A DNA stretch of 7,626 bases, from NCBI GenBank assembly GCA_012798935.1, contig JAAZMG010000032.1:1-7626 (forward strand). The letters run 5' to 3'. Below the pieces are notes generated by a model. It had not been told where the DNA came from and ran no database searches. It saw only the letters and a program-made list of their open reading frames with translations. The translations under genes and the position numbers were made by a program. Numbering within the stretch: the stretch's first letter is position 1; each line of letters opens with the position of its first letter. Source of the DNA: Tissierellia bacterium. GTDB taxonomy: Bacteria; Bacillota; Clostridia; Tissierellales; Tepidimicrobiaceae. Positions 1-6,993 of this stretch are shown here, in pieces.

Positions 1-44
1 GTGCCTGCTAAGGCGGAAAAAGAAAGTTATTCAACATATTAGTT

Positions 45-644
45 CTAGTTATTCTTCTTTTTATAAAGCCTATAGATCATAGTTACTACCTGTTCCCTAG
101 TAGCATAAGCTTTAGGGTCCTTTCCATCGGTAATCCCCTCTTTAATAGCCCAATCCCAAGCCGCTTTAGCCCAAGGGCTAATAGGTTGTTCCTTAACCTT
201 CTGGTCATAATCATATAGCTTATACTCTTCTATTATATCTATTAGCTTTTGACTATATTTAGGATCTGTAGCATATCCAGCTTCATATATAAGTCTACTG
301 GCCTCTTTATAGTCTTTGGCCCCTTTTACCTTCTCATATCTTTTAGACTCACCTATTAGTTTTAAATAATCCCTAATACTATACTCAAAACTATCATAAG
401 CTCTAAATCTAGCCTCCTTAGTGATGTATTTTTTACCATCCCACTCCTTGGTTTTTCTTATGGCAACCTTTCCTTTCCAAGAGCTTCCAGCCTTTATCCC
501 AAATATATTATTTTCTATATGTTTATTTCCCCAATCAGATTCTAATATAGCCTGTGCTATAGTTAAACTAGGCAGTATACCATATTCACCATATCCTTCT
601 ATTGCAACTTTAGCTACTCTTTCAATAAACTTATTTTTATTCAT
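45..644 (-). CDS. GH73-family endo-beta-N-acetylglucosaminidase (autolysin/endolysin type) with C-terminal SLH-like motif
   Basis: Predicted to hydrolyse N-acetylglucosaminyl-beta-1,4 bonds in peptidoglycan glycan strands. Residues 1-145 match the FlgJ/LytG-type glucosaminidase fold. QAILESDWG (31-39) holds the probable catalytic Glu35, and AGYATDPKYSQKL (122-134) is the conserved C-terminal signature of the family. A linker (146-156) leads to residues 158-195, which resemble a single SLH-like or wall-binding motif (WAKAAWDWA...GITDG...ATREQVVTMIYRLYK), common behind clostridial wall hydrolases. There is no signal peptide or membrane segment. At 199 aa this fits a phage-type or holin-released enzyme, or a wall hydrolase exported by another route. 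The ATG start is supported by an AGGAGGGA Shine-Dalgarno at 651-658 with a 6-nt spacer. No other phage genes are nearby and base use resembles the neighbours. The family is confident; the biological role (autolysis, sporulation or prophage lysis) is open. Confidence 0.88.
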   Translation of the reverse strand: MNKNKFIERVAKVAIEGYGEYGILPSLTIAQAILESDWGNKHIENNIFGIKAGSSWKGKVAIRKTKEWDGKKYITKEARFRAYDSFEYSIRDYLKLIGESKRYEKVKGAKDYKEASRLIYEAGYATDPKYSQKLIDIIEEYKLYDYDQKVKEQPISPWAKAAWDWAIKEGITDGKDPKAYATREQVVTMIYRLYKKKNN

Positions 645-705
645 AATAAATCCCTCCTCATCTATTATATGAAGATTGGAAGTTTATTTTACTATATAAA
701 AATAT

Positions 706-714
706 ATTATACCA
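706..714 (-). promoter_or_regulatory. Probable extended -10 promoter for the glucosaminidase gene
   Basis: Read on the minus strand, TGGTATAAT (714 to 706) is a perfect TGn-extended -10 element about 60 nt upstream of the ATG at 644. No good -35 hexamer is seen 16-18 nt upstream (ATTCCG or similar), which is typical of extended -10 promoters. The region is AT-rich, so chance matches to TATAAT are expected. The TG extension and position raise confidence moderately. Confidence 0.45.
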
Positions 715-781
715 TAATCAGATTTAGCCGGAATTTTCATAGTAATTAGTACTTTAGCACATGGTATTTTTATTAAAAAGA

Positions 782-790
782 TGATATAAT
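782..790 (+). promoter_or_regulatory. Probable extended -10 promoter for the stalk-domain protein gene
   Basis: TGATATAAT (782-790) is a perfect TGn-extended -10 element. A weak -35 candidate, TGGTAT, lies at 762-767 with a 17-nt spacer. Two further TATAAT strings (794-799 and 812-817) lie closer to the gene but lack a TG extension or a convincing -35. The start codon at 845 is preceded by an AAGGGGGAA ribosome-binding site (832-840), giving a leader of about 50 nt if the first element is used. Confidence 0.45.
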
Positions 791-844
791 GCATATAATA
801 CGATAGTACTCTATAATTTTATATAAAATACAAGGGGGAATTTT

Positions 845-1909
845 ATGCAAGCCCAAAGAAAAAGATGGAAAACCGTTATTGTAGCATCCTTAATGATAAT
901 ATTAATTTTTACTTCTTTAAGTTATGCTACAGGAGGAAAAAGAGTAAAGAAGATATTGCAAGCTTGGTATGGTACTGTGAATATCATTTATAATGGACAG
1001 AATATGACAGCACAGTTTGAACCTTTCATAGTAGATGGTACTACCTATGTACCCTTAAGAACTATGTCTACTATCTTTAATAAGAATGTTGGTTGGAATG
1101 CAACTACAAATACAGCAACAGTTACAGATAAGCCTACTGAAAGTTTTGATTACTTAAGACAACAAATAATTATAAAAGACGCTGAGATTTCAGATTTAAA
1201 GAAAAAAATAGAAGATCTTGAAGAAGAACTAGATGGTAGAAAAAAAGGCAGTGGTTCCATTAGAGATTTAGAAAAGGATTTACAAGATGAATATGGTAAA
1301 TATGAAAAAATAGATTTTGATATTACATTAAAAGGTGACCGTAAGGATATTGATGTTAAAATTGAAGTAGATCTTGGAAAGAGTAAGTATAGGGATAGAT
1401 GGGACGACCTTTCTAATAGAAAAATAGAAAACTACATTGAAGATATTTGTGATGACATACTATATGAGTTTCCAGATGCTAATATAGAAGGATATATTAG
1501 AGATACAGATGAGAGAGAAGATTTAATAAGCTTCTATACAACATCTAAAGGAAAGGTTGTCATTGAAGATGAAGATAGGGACAGAGACACAAGTCTAAGA
1601 GATCTAGAAAAAGATTTAGATGATACATATTACGATTATTTTAGAGATATTACGCTAGAAATAAAACTTAAAGGTGATTCTAGAGATGTAGAATATACTG
1701 TCAATATAGATTATAATAAATACAAAAAAGAATGGGATAAACTATCAGATAAGGATATAAAGAAATTGATGTCAAATATTTACGATGATATTGAATATGA
1801 GTGGAGCAAAGCCGACATTACTGGATATGTATACGATAAATATGGCAAAGGTGAATTAGCCGAATATTATAGAAGCTCTAGTGGAAAAGAAAGTTTTTAT
1901 AGGGACTAA
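845..1909 (+). CDS. Secreted copper-amine-oxidase-N-like (stalk) domain protein with coiled coil and duplicated C-terminal domain
   Basis: Probably an exported cell-envelope protein of unknown function. Residues 1-28 form a Sec signal peptide: a basic start (RKR), a hydrophobic core (11-25) and a likely signal peptidase I site after SYA (28). Residues 43-96 match the stalk domain of the copper amine oxidase N-terminal family, including EPFIVDGTTYVPLRTMS (59-75) and GWNATTNTATV (83-93). Residues 103-130 are a heptad-rich coiled coil (LRQQIIIKDAEISDLKKKIE...). The rest is two copies of an unrecognised roughly 103-residue, strongly charged domain (138-240 and 250-352), each starting S-[IL]-RDLEKDL, joined by an acidic/basic linker (EDEDRDRD). 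There is one cysteine (202) and no LPXTG, C-terminal membrane anchor or catalytic motif. The ATG is supported by an AAGGGGGAA site 4 nt upstream. It is a single-gene unit with its own promoter and terminator. The domain calls are confident for the stalk; the function is unknown. Confidence 0.85.
   Translation: MQAQRKRWKTVIVASLMIILIFTSLSYATGGKRVKKILQAWYGTVNIIYNGQNMTAQFEPFIVDGTTYVPLRTMSTIFNKNVGWNATTNTATVTDKPTESFDYLRQQIIIKDAEISDLKKKIEDLEEELDGRKKGSGSIRDLEKDLQDEYGKYEKIDFDITLKGDRKDIDVKIEVDLGKSKYRDRWDDLSNRKIENYIEDICDDILYEFPDANIEGYIRDTDEREDLISFYTTSKGKVVIEDEDRDRDTSLRDLEKDLDDTYYDYFRDITLEIKLKGDSRDVEYTVNIDYNKYKKEWDKLSDKDIKKLMSNIYDDIEYEWSKADITGYVYDKYGKGELAEYYRSSSGKESFYRD
1256..1564 (+). repeat. First copy of an internal domain duplication in the stalk protein
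   Basis: Encodes residues 138-240. It aligns over its full length with the second copy 112 residues later. Shared blocks are RDLEKDL, TLKGD or KLKGD, W-D-x-LS, DDI-x-YE and a GY-containing segment followed by [FY]Y and a short Ser/Gly/Lys loop. This copy is two residues longer in the middle (DLGKSKYRDRW against DYNKYKKEW). The copies also resemble each other at the nucleotide level near their starts (agagat-t-tagaaaa-gattta) but have diverged, so the duplication is not recent. Confidence 0.8.
1592..1900 (+). repeat. Second copy of the internal domain duplication in the stalk protein
   Basis: Encodes residues 250-352 and ends two codons before the stop. It is aligned by eye to the first copy: SLRDLEKDLDD pairs with SIRDLEKDLQD, IKLKGDSRDVE with ITLKGDRKDID, and EWDKLSDKDI with RWDDLSNRKI. 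The pattern of alternating hydrophobic residues (ITLEIKLKG, EYTVNID) suggests two or three beta strands followed by helices, which is an inference from sequence pattern only. Confidence 0.8.
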
Positions 1910-1913
1910 GCTT

Positions 1914-1958
1914 AAAAAAGCTCTTTTATAGCAAAATCAAGCTATAAAGAGCTTTTTC
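1914..1958. terminator. Bidirectional hairpin terminator between convergent units
   Basis: The left arm (1915-1932, AAAAAGCTCTTTTATAGC) pairs with the right arm (1941-1957, GCTATAAAGAGCTTTTT). There is one bulged T in the left arm and an 8-nt loop. The plus strand ends in TTTTTCTT and the minus strand in TTTTTT, so it can stop both the stalk-protein transcript and the efflux operon transcript. It starts 5 nt after the stop at 1909 and ends directly at the tetR-family stop codon (1959-1961). Confidence 0.85.
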
Positions 1959-2543
1959 TTATCTTCCCATTCCTAAAAGGACCATATCTATAACAGCTCT
2001 ACTGTCTATCTTATTTATAGAATCTGCCTTTATAAAAATCCTTTTTAAATGACTACTATTAACAATGCCTAATATTATAATACTAGCTGTCTCTTTGTCT
2101 AAATTGGAACGTAATTCCCCTGTTTCTATTCCTTCTGTAATAATCTCTAAAACAAAATCAAATATCTTCCTTTTGTTTTGTGCAATCTCAGGTTTAATAT
2201 CTTTTACAATATTTTCAAAATGGAAAAATGTTCGTTCTATTACATCAGCATATTGATTAACAAAAGCATAGTGATAATCTAATAAAACTATTAGTTTATC
2301 TCTTATTGCCTTCTCTCCTATAACAGCCTTTTTTCCTCCTTCAACATATGTTTCAAACATATACATAAGCATCTGTTGAAATATTTCCTTCTTACTACCA
2401 AAGTATTCATAAACCGTACCCTTCCCTATACCTGCCTCTTTAGCAATTTCTCCTACCTTCCCCTGGTAAAATCCATGTTCTCCAAACACTTTCATTGCTG
2501 CTTCAATAATTTCATACCTTCTTTGCTCTCTAAGCGAGCTCAT
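1959..2543 (-). CDS. TetR/AcrR-family transcriptional regulator of the efflux operon
   Basis: A one-component repressor of 194 aa, the usual size for the family. The N-terminal DNA-binding domain covers about residues 6-55. The helix-turn-helix is at 28-50 (GKVGEIAKEAGIGKGTVYEYFGSK), with the TVYEYF recognition-helix signature followed by KKEIF. Residues 56-194 are the helical ligand-binding and dimerisation domain, which is variable and does not reveal the ligand. It is the last gene of the operon. Its ATG overlaps the TGA of the RND gene (ATGA, 2540-2543), and its AGGTGAGAG ribosome-binding site lies inside the end of that gene, so translation is coupled. A TetR-type palindrome sits at the operon promoter, so autorepression with derepression by a pump substrate is the likely control, by inference. 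Family confident; activator action not excluded. Confidence 0.93.
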   Translation of the reverse strand: MSSLREQRRYEIIEAAMKVFGEHGFYQGKVGEIAKEAGIGKGTVYEYFGSKKEIFQQMLMYMFETYVEGGKKAVIGEKAIRDKLIVLLDYHYAFVNQYADVIERTFFHFENIVKDIKPEIAQNKRKIFDFVLEIITEGIETGELRSNLDKETASIIILGIVNSSHLKRIFIKADSINKIDSRAVIDMVLLGMGR

Positions 2544-5500
2544 TCTCTCACCTCATCTTTTGTCTCTATTGCATATTTTCCCTTAATTTTAGACTTAAAA
2601 GAACTAGAGATATTATCAAACACCATATATAATACAGGAACAAATACCAATGTTAAAATCGTAGATAAAGTCAATCCTCCTATGACCACTATTGCCATTG
2701 GAGCTTGCATTTCTGCTCCTTCACCAATTCCAAGGGCTAAAGGTACAAGGCCTAAAACAGTAGTCAATGTAGTCATTAAAATTGGTCTTAATCTAACTGG
2801 TCCTGCAATAATAATCGATTCCACTAACTCCTTACCTTCATTACGCAATGTATTTATATAGTCTATTAATACTATACCATTATTAACTACAATTCCCGCT
2901 AACATAATTACCCCTATAAAAGCTGTTACGCCAAAGGTATTTCTAGTTATAAAGAGGGCTAAAGCTCCTCCTCCAAAAGCCAAAGGTATAGTAAAAAGAA
3001 TTATAAAAGGGTGGATTAAGGATTCAAATTGAGCTGCCATTACCATATAGATCAATACTATAGCAAGGATTAAAGCTAAAGATAGTTGCATAAAAGCTTC
3101 CATCATCTCTTCATTTTCCCCTCCTATATTGTAGTAATAACCTTCTGGTAATTGATATTCATTTAACTTTTCATCAATATCCATACTAATGCTCCTTAAA
3201 TCCCTTCCTAGAATTTGGCTAGTAACGGTCACCACCCTTTCTTGTCCTTCTCGATTAATTTGAACAGGTCCTTTAACAATAGATATATCAGCAACTTGAC
3301 TTAATGGTATATTAAAACCCCTAGGGGTAATTATATCCATCTGTTCAAAATCAGATAAGTTCTCCATTATATCTCCTAGTTGTTTTATCACTACATCTAT
3401 TTCTTCACCTTTATCTTTATATTTGGTAACCCTAGTTCCAGATGTACCTTGCCTAACAGCAGAAGCAATCTGTGCCGTTGTCAAACCATAGTTTGCAGCA
3501 TTTTCCTTATTTACTAAAACTTCAATTTCAGGCACTACTTCGCTTAAGCTAGTTTCAACCTCCCTTGTTCCTTCGACGGATTCAACTATTCTTTTAAAGT
3601 CATTGGATATTTCTTCTAGTACCTCCAGTTCATCCCCTTTAATATCTATACTAATAGGATCGCTTGATCCCATCATCCCTGTACTTGATTCCTCTCTTAC
3701 TGAAATTTCAGCTCCAGGTATATCCTTCACAAGATTTCTAATTTCCTCTGTAACTTCATCTGTACTTCTATCCCTTTCTCCTAATTTAACTAAACTTACA
3801 AAAATGGTTCCTTTATTATTAGATGCCCCACTTACAAAGGAAGTGCTAGAACCTACATTAGTAAATACTATATCAATCTCATCAATTGCTTCCAATTTCT
3901 CTTCTATAATCTTAGCTACCTCATCTACCTGGTGAATTTCACTTCCTAAAGGCAGCTCTATATTAATAGATATATTCCCTTCATCCATACTAGGGAAAAA
4001 CTCCATACCTACCTTGGCTAAACTAGCCATACTTATTACAAAAACAAATATAGCAATGATTATGGTAGCCTTTCTATGATTAAGACCCCAAATTAATAAA
4101 TTCCTATATCTATTTTCTAACTTCTTAAACATTCCATCAAAAACATTATAGACAGACTGAAGTTTCTTTTTCTTCCCAGTTCCTTTTTCATCAGACTCAA
4201 CTTTTAAAATCTTAGAAGATAACATTGGTATTAAGGTCAACGCCACCAATAAAGAAGCTACAAGGGACAAAGTAACGGTCATAGCAAAATCTTTAAACAT
4301 AATCCCTATTATCCCTTCAATAAATACTATGGGAAGAAATACGGCTATAGTAGTTAGAGTAGAAGCTGTAATAGCCATTCCTACCTCTGATGCCCCTTCT
4401 ATAGCAGCCTCTATTCTAGAATATCCTTCAGTTCTAAAACGATATATATTTTCCAGCACTACAATAGCACTGTCTACCAACATTCCTACTGCCAAGGCCA
4501 ATCCACCTAAAGTCATCATATTTAAAGTAATCCCATTAAAATATAATAGAATAAAAGAAGCAATCAAGGATATGGGAATAGCGATTCCAATAATTAAAGT
4601 TGTTCTTATGTTTTTTAGAAAAATATATAGAATAGAAATAGCTAATATAGATCCTATAATAACATTCTTTGCAACATTGTTAATAGAATCCTTAATTATG
4701 GTAGAACTATCTATAACTACATCCATTTCAATATTAGGATATTCCTTTTGAAGCTTTTCTATTTCTTTATTAATTAAATTTGATACCTGTACCGTATTCT
4801 TTCCAGATTGTTTTTGTATAGAAATATTTATACTATCCCTTCCATTGGTCCTTGAAATACTACTAATATCCTTATTAGTCAAATGCACATGACCAACATC
4901 TTTCAATGAAATAACCTCTCCAGTAGGTAAAGTAATAGGTAAATTCCTTATTTCATCAATAGAGTCAAATTCTCCTACAACCCTTACTGCTAATTCCTGT
5001 TCACCTTTTTTTACATTTCCTCCTGGAAGATTTGTATTAGCCCCACTCAATAGCTGAGCTAACTGATTAATACTTAATCCATAACTAGTCAAACTATTTT
5101 GATCGACTACTATCTCAATTTCATCTACAAGGCCTCCACCAATATTGGCTGAAGCAACACCATCTAATCTTTCAAATCTCTGACTAAAGGTATCTTCTGC
5201 TAAGGATTGCAATCCAGCTAAATCTCCTTTAGTAGATAAAGCTATATATACAATTGGCATAGAATTTGGATCTATCTTTAATACCATAGGCTCAGTTGCA
5301 TCCTCTGGTAAAAAACTTTTTATCATATCCACCTTTTCACGCATTTCCAAAGCAGCAAAATCCATATCCGTTCCCATATTAAATTTGGCAACAACAACTG
5401 AATTCCCTTCAGAAGATATGGAGCTAACATTGTCAATATTTCCTACAGTAGCAACAGCCCCTTCAATTCGTTTGGTAATTAGATTCTCTATTTCCTGAGG

Positions 5501-5665
5501 ACCTGCTCCTGTATAAGAAGTAGATACAATAGCCACAGGTACTTCTATTTCAGGAAATAAATCTATAGGCAATCCTGTTAATGAAATTGCACCTAAAAGT
5601 ACAACTATCAAAACTATCATAGTTATTGTAACAGGTCTTTTTACAGCTAAACTTGGTAAATTCAA
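2540..5665 (-). CDS. RND-family efflux transporter, HAE1/SwrC-like permease
   Basis: An inner-membrane secondary transporter that probably exports drugs, surfactants or other amphiphiles using the ion gradient. At 1041 aa it has the full family length and the classic duplicated layout. TM1 is at about 11-32, followed by a large extracytoplasmic loop (33-332), TM2-TM6 (333-485), TM7 (about 532-550), a second large loop (551-855) and TM8-TM12 (857-1016). The N-terminus LPSLAVKRPVTITM and TM4 LAVGMLVDSAIVVLENIYR (391-409) are typical. Aligned by eye to AcrB, Asp407 is kept (Asp398), Asp408 is Ser399 and Lys940 is Asn928 (GIVVNNGIVLIDY). The start codon is TTG: an in-frame TGA lies three codons upstream, the next ATG (Met16) would cut into TM1, and an AAGGGGTGAG site is correctly placed. 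It lies 2 nt after the adaptor gene and overlaps the regulator by 4 nt. Substrate unknown. Confidence 0.95.
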   Translation of the reverse strand: MNLPSLAVKRPVTITMIVLIVVLLGAISLTGLPIDLFPEIEVPVAIVSTSYTGAGPQEIENLITKRIEGAVATVGNIDNVSSISSEGNSVVVAKFNMGTDMDFAALEMREKVDMIKSFLPEDATEPMVLKIDPNSMPIVYIALSTKGDLAGLQSLAEDTFSQRFERLDGVASANIGGGLVDEIEIVVDQNSLTSYGLSINQLAQLLSGANTNLPGGNVKKGEQELAVRVVGEFDSIDEIRNLPITLPTGEVISLKDVGHVHLTNKDISSISRTNGRDSINISIQKQSGKNTVQVSNLINKEIEKLQKEYPNIEMDVVIDSSTIIKDSINNVAKNVIIGSILAISILYIFLKNIRTTLIIGIAIPISLIASFILLYFNGITLNMMTLGGLALAVGMLVDSAIVVLENIYRFRTEGYSRIEAAIEGASEVGMAITASTLTTIAVFLPIVFIEGIIGIMFKDFAMTVTLSLVASLLVALTLIPMLSSKILKVESDEKGTGKKKKLQSVYNVFDGMFKKLENRYRNLLIWGLNHRKATIIIAIFVFVISMASLAKVGMEFFPSMDEGNISINIELPLGSEIHQVDEVAKIIEEKLEAIDEIDIVFTNVGSSTSFVSGASNNKGTIFVSLVKLGERDRSTDEVTEEIRNLVKDIPGAEISVREESSTGMMGSSDPISIDIKGDELEVLEEISNDFKRIVESVEGTREVETSLSEVVPEIEVLVNKENAANYGLTTAQIASAVRQGTSGTRVTKYKDKGEEIDVVIKQLGDIMENLSDFEQMDIITPRGFNIPLSQVADISIVKGPVQINREGQERVVTVTSQILGRDLRSISMDIDEKLNEYQLPEGYYYNIGGENEEMMEAFMQLSLALILAIVLIYMVMAAQFESLIHPFIILFTIPLAFGGGALALFITRNTFGVTAFIGVIMLAGIVVNNGIVLIDYINTLRNEGKELVESIIIAGPVRLRPILMTTLTTVLGLVPLALGIGEGAEMQAPMAIVVIGGLTLSTILTLVFVPVLYMVFDNISSSFKSKIKGKYAIETKDEVRE

Positions 5666-5667
5666 TG

Positions 5668-6888
5668 CTACTCACCCCTTACTACTTTCACTTTTCCACC
5701 ATCTTCCACATAATGTTGCCCTTTTACAATAACCTGTTCTCCTTCTTTAAGACCTTCCTTTATTTCCACATACTCCCCTGTATCCAATCCTAATACTACC
5801 GTCCTTTCAACTGCCTTATCATCCTCTAATACAAAAACTATATTCCTATCGTCTTTATCTAAAACAGCATCTCCTTTAAGTACAATAGTTGACTCTACTT
5901 CATCTATACTTAAATCCACCTCTCCATTCATTCCAGGCTTAAGTTTTCTATCTAAATTGTCTATATAAATTTTTACAGGATAAAGCTGGGAACTGTCATC
6001 TGCTGTAGGACTAATATAGCTAATAGTACTAGTAATTTCCTCGTCAAAAGCTGCCGGAACTTTAATATTTACTTCTTGGCCAACTTCCAATCGATTGACT
6101 ATATTTTCAACTACATTGATTTGAATATATACCTTATCCATATCAACCATTTTAGCTGCTATTTGACTGCCAGTAGCAATTTGACCTTCTTTAACATTTA
6201 ATTCGGATATTACCCCATCCCTTGGAGCTCTGATGACTGTATCATCTAAATTACTTGCCATTTGCTCATAGGATATTTCCGATTGTCTTAGCTGGTTTAA
6301 AGCTTGTTCATAAGCTATTTCCGCTTGTTTCACCTGACCTTTCGCTACCTCTAAACTCTTCTCACTAGCTGCTAACTCTGCCTGCTCTACTTGGCTTTTA
6401 GGTACAGCACCCTCTTCATAAAGCTTTCTAGTTCTATCTAAATTTAACTTAGCATTATCTATCTTCTCCTGAGTTAATTCATAATTAACTAAAGCAGTTT
6501 TTAAGGCATTTTCAGCTTGGGCTACTCCATTACTAGCAATTTCAACAGCATTAGCTGTCTGCTCTAAATTTTTTGAAATATCTTCTTGCTCTATTATAAA
6601 TAAAACACTACCCTCCTTTACAACATCCCCTAATTCAACATTAACGCTGGTAACCACACCTGGTACCTTAGAGGTAATTATTATCTCTTCATTTGCAAAG
6701 ATTTTACCATTAATTTTAACCTTATCCTCAATACCTCTAGCAGTAACTCTCTCTACCTGAACTGGCGTGTAGTATTTATCCTCCTTTGCCTCACTAACTT
6801 CAGCTGATTTATTACAGCTTGATATCAATCCTAATACCCCTATTAGTATTACAATTAGTAATATAATAGCTTTTGCTTTCCTACTCAT
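5668..6888 (-). CDS. RND efflux periplasmic-adaptor (membrane fusion) lipoprotein
   Basis: The HlyD/AcrA-type adaptor partner of the RND pump encoded next. The N-terminus (MSRKAKAI then a hydrophobic stretch 7-22) ends in a lipobox ISSC, so Cys25 should be lipid-modified and the protein anchored on the outer face of the membrane. Residues 71-100 (SKVPGVVTSVNVELGDVVKEG) and 217-242 (IRAPRDGVISELNVKEGQ) are the two halves of the lipoyl-like domain. They flank a long alpha-helical coiled-coil hairpin (about 103-215, Ala/Gln/Glu-rich heptads, with EEGAVPKSQVEQAE at the turn region). A beta-barrel (about 250-325) and a membrane-proximal domain (about 330-405) follow. At 406 aa the length is normal. 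The ATG is supported by AGGGGGAAG with a 7-nt spacer. It is the first gene of the operon, directly behind the promoter and operator, and ends 2 nt before the RND start. No outer-membrane channel is encoded nearby. Confidence 0.94.
   Translation of the reverse strand: MSRKAKAIILLIVILIGVLGLISSCNKSAEVSEAKEDKYYTPVQVERVTARGIEDKVKINGKIFANEEIIITSKVPGVVTSVNVELGDVVKEGSVLFIIEQEDISKNLEQTANAVEIASNGVAQAENALKTALVNYELTQEKIDNAKLNLDRTRKLYEEGAVPKSQVEQAELAASEKSLEVAKGQVKQAEIAYEQALNQLRQSEISYEQMASNLDDTVIRAPRDGVISELNVKEGQIATGSQIAAKMVDMDKVYIQINVVENIVNRLEVGQEVNIKVPAAFDEEITSTISYISPTADDSSQLYPVKIYIDNLDRKLKPGMNGEVDLSIDEVESTIVLKGDAVLDKDDRNIVFVLEDDKAVERTVVLGLDTGEYVEIKEGLKEGEQVIVKGQHYVEDGGKVKVVRGE
5671..5680 (-). promoter_or_regulatory. 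Ribosome-binding site that fixes the TTG start of the RND gene
   Basis: Read on the minus strand, AAGGGGTGAG lies in the last codons of the adaptor gene, 5 nt before TTG (5665-5663). It resembles the full anti-Shine-Dalgarno complement (AAGGAGGTGA). Together with the in-frame TGA just upstream of the TTG, it makes TTG the only reasonable start. The arrangement implies translational coupling of adaptor and pump. Confidence 0.8.
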
Positions 6889-6929
6889 CTCTTTTCTTCC
6901 CCCTAATAAAAAATAGTCCTTTAGTTAAA

Positions 6930-6943
6930 ACCGAATGGTCGGT
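6930..6943. promoter_or_regulatory. Probable TetR-family operator
   Basis: On the minus strand this reads ACCGACCATTCGGT: 5-nt inverted arms ACCGA/TCGGT around a 4-nt centre. Its GC-rich arms stand out in an AT-rich region, and GACCGACC/CGGT-type palindromes are common for AcrR-like TetR proteins. It begins 11 nt downstream of the -10 box, so it covers the presumed transcription start and early leader, where a bound repressor would block initiation. Assignment to the TetR protein of this operon is inference from position and motif style. Confidence 0.75.
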
Positions 6944-6954
6944 CAACATATTTT

Positions 6955-6983
6955 ATTATATTATACTCCTTTTATTATATCAA
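6955..6983 (-). promoter_or_regulatory. Sigma-A-type promoter of the efflux operon
   Basis: On the minus strand, TTGATA (6983-6978) and TATAAT (6960-6955) are separated by exactly 17 nt: five of six consensus bases at -35 and all six at -10. A second, overlapping TATAAT (6965-6960) would have a 12-nt spacer and is less suitable. Transcription should start near 6948, giving a leader of about 60 nt before the ATG at 6888. The operator at 6943-6930 overlaps the early transcribed region. Confidence 0.8.
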
Positions 6984-6993
6984 TATAATTAAC

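Noticed and set aside
1..42. Possible 3' end of a plus-strand gene reading VPAKAEKESYSTY and stopping at TAG (40-42), 2 nt from the glucosaminidase stop
   Set aside because: Only 13 codons are visible, a second plus-strand frame is also open across the same bases, and no recognisable motif or terminator is present. It cannot be supported without sequence before position 1.
421..672. Plus-strand open frame of 83 codons opposite the glucosaminidase gene
   Set aside because: Antisense shadow of a clear GH73 gene; no ribosome-binding site and no family resemblance.
645..844. Possible regulatory palindrome or small RNA in the divergent intergenic region
   Set aside because: Only AT-rich sequence with several TATAAT-like strings is seen; no convincing inverted repeat, terminator or small reading frame.
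2376..2861. Plus-strand open frame of 161 codons opposite the TetR and RND genes
   Set aside because: Antisense shadow across two well-supported genes with strong domain evidence; composition reflects the complement of the membrane protein.
4329..4751. Plus-strand open frame of 140 codons, hydrophobic in places, opposite the RND gene
   Set aside because: It mirrors the conserved TM2-TM5 region of the RND protein and has no independent coding support.
6889..6954. Possible riboswitch or attenuator in the efflux operon leader
   Set aside because: The leader is only about 60 nt, and apart from the short operator palindrome no stable hairpin followed by a T-run is visible.
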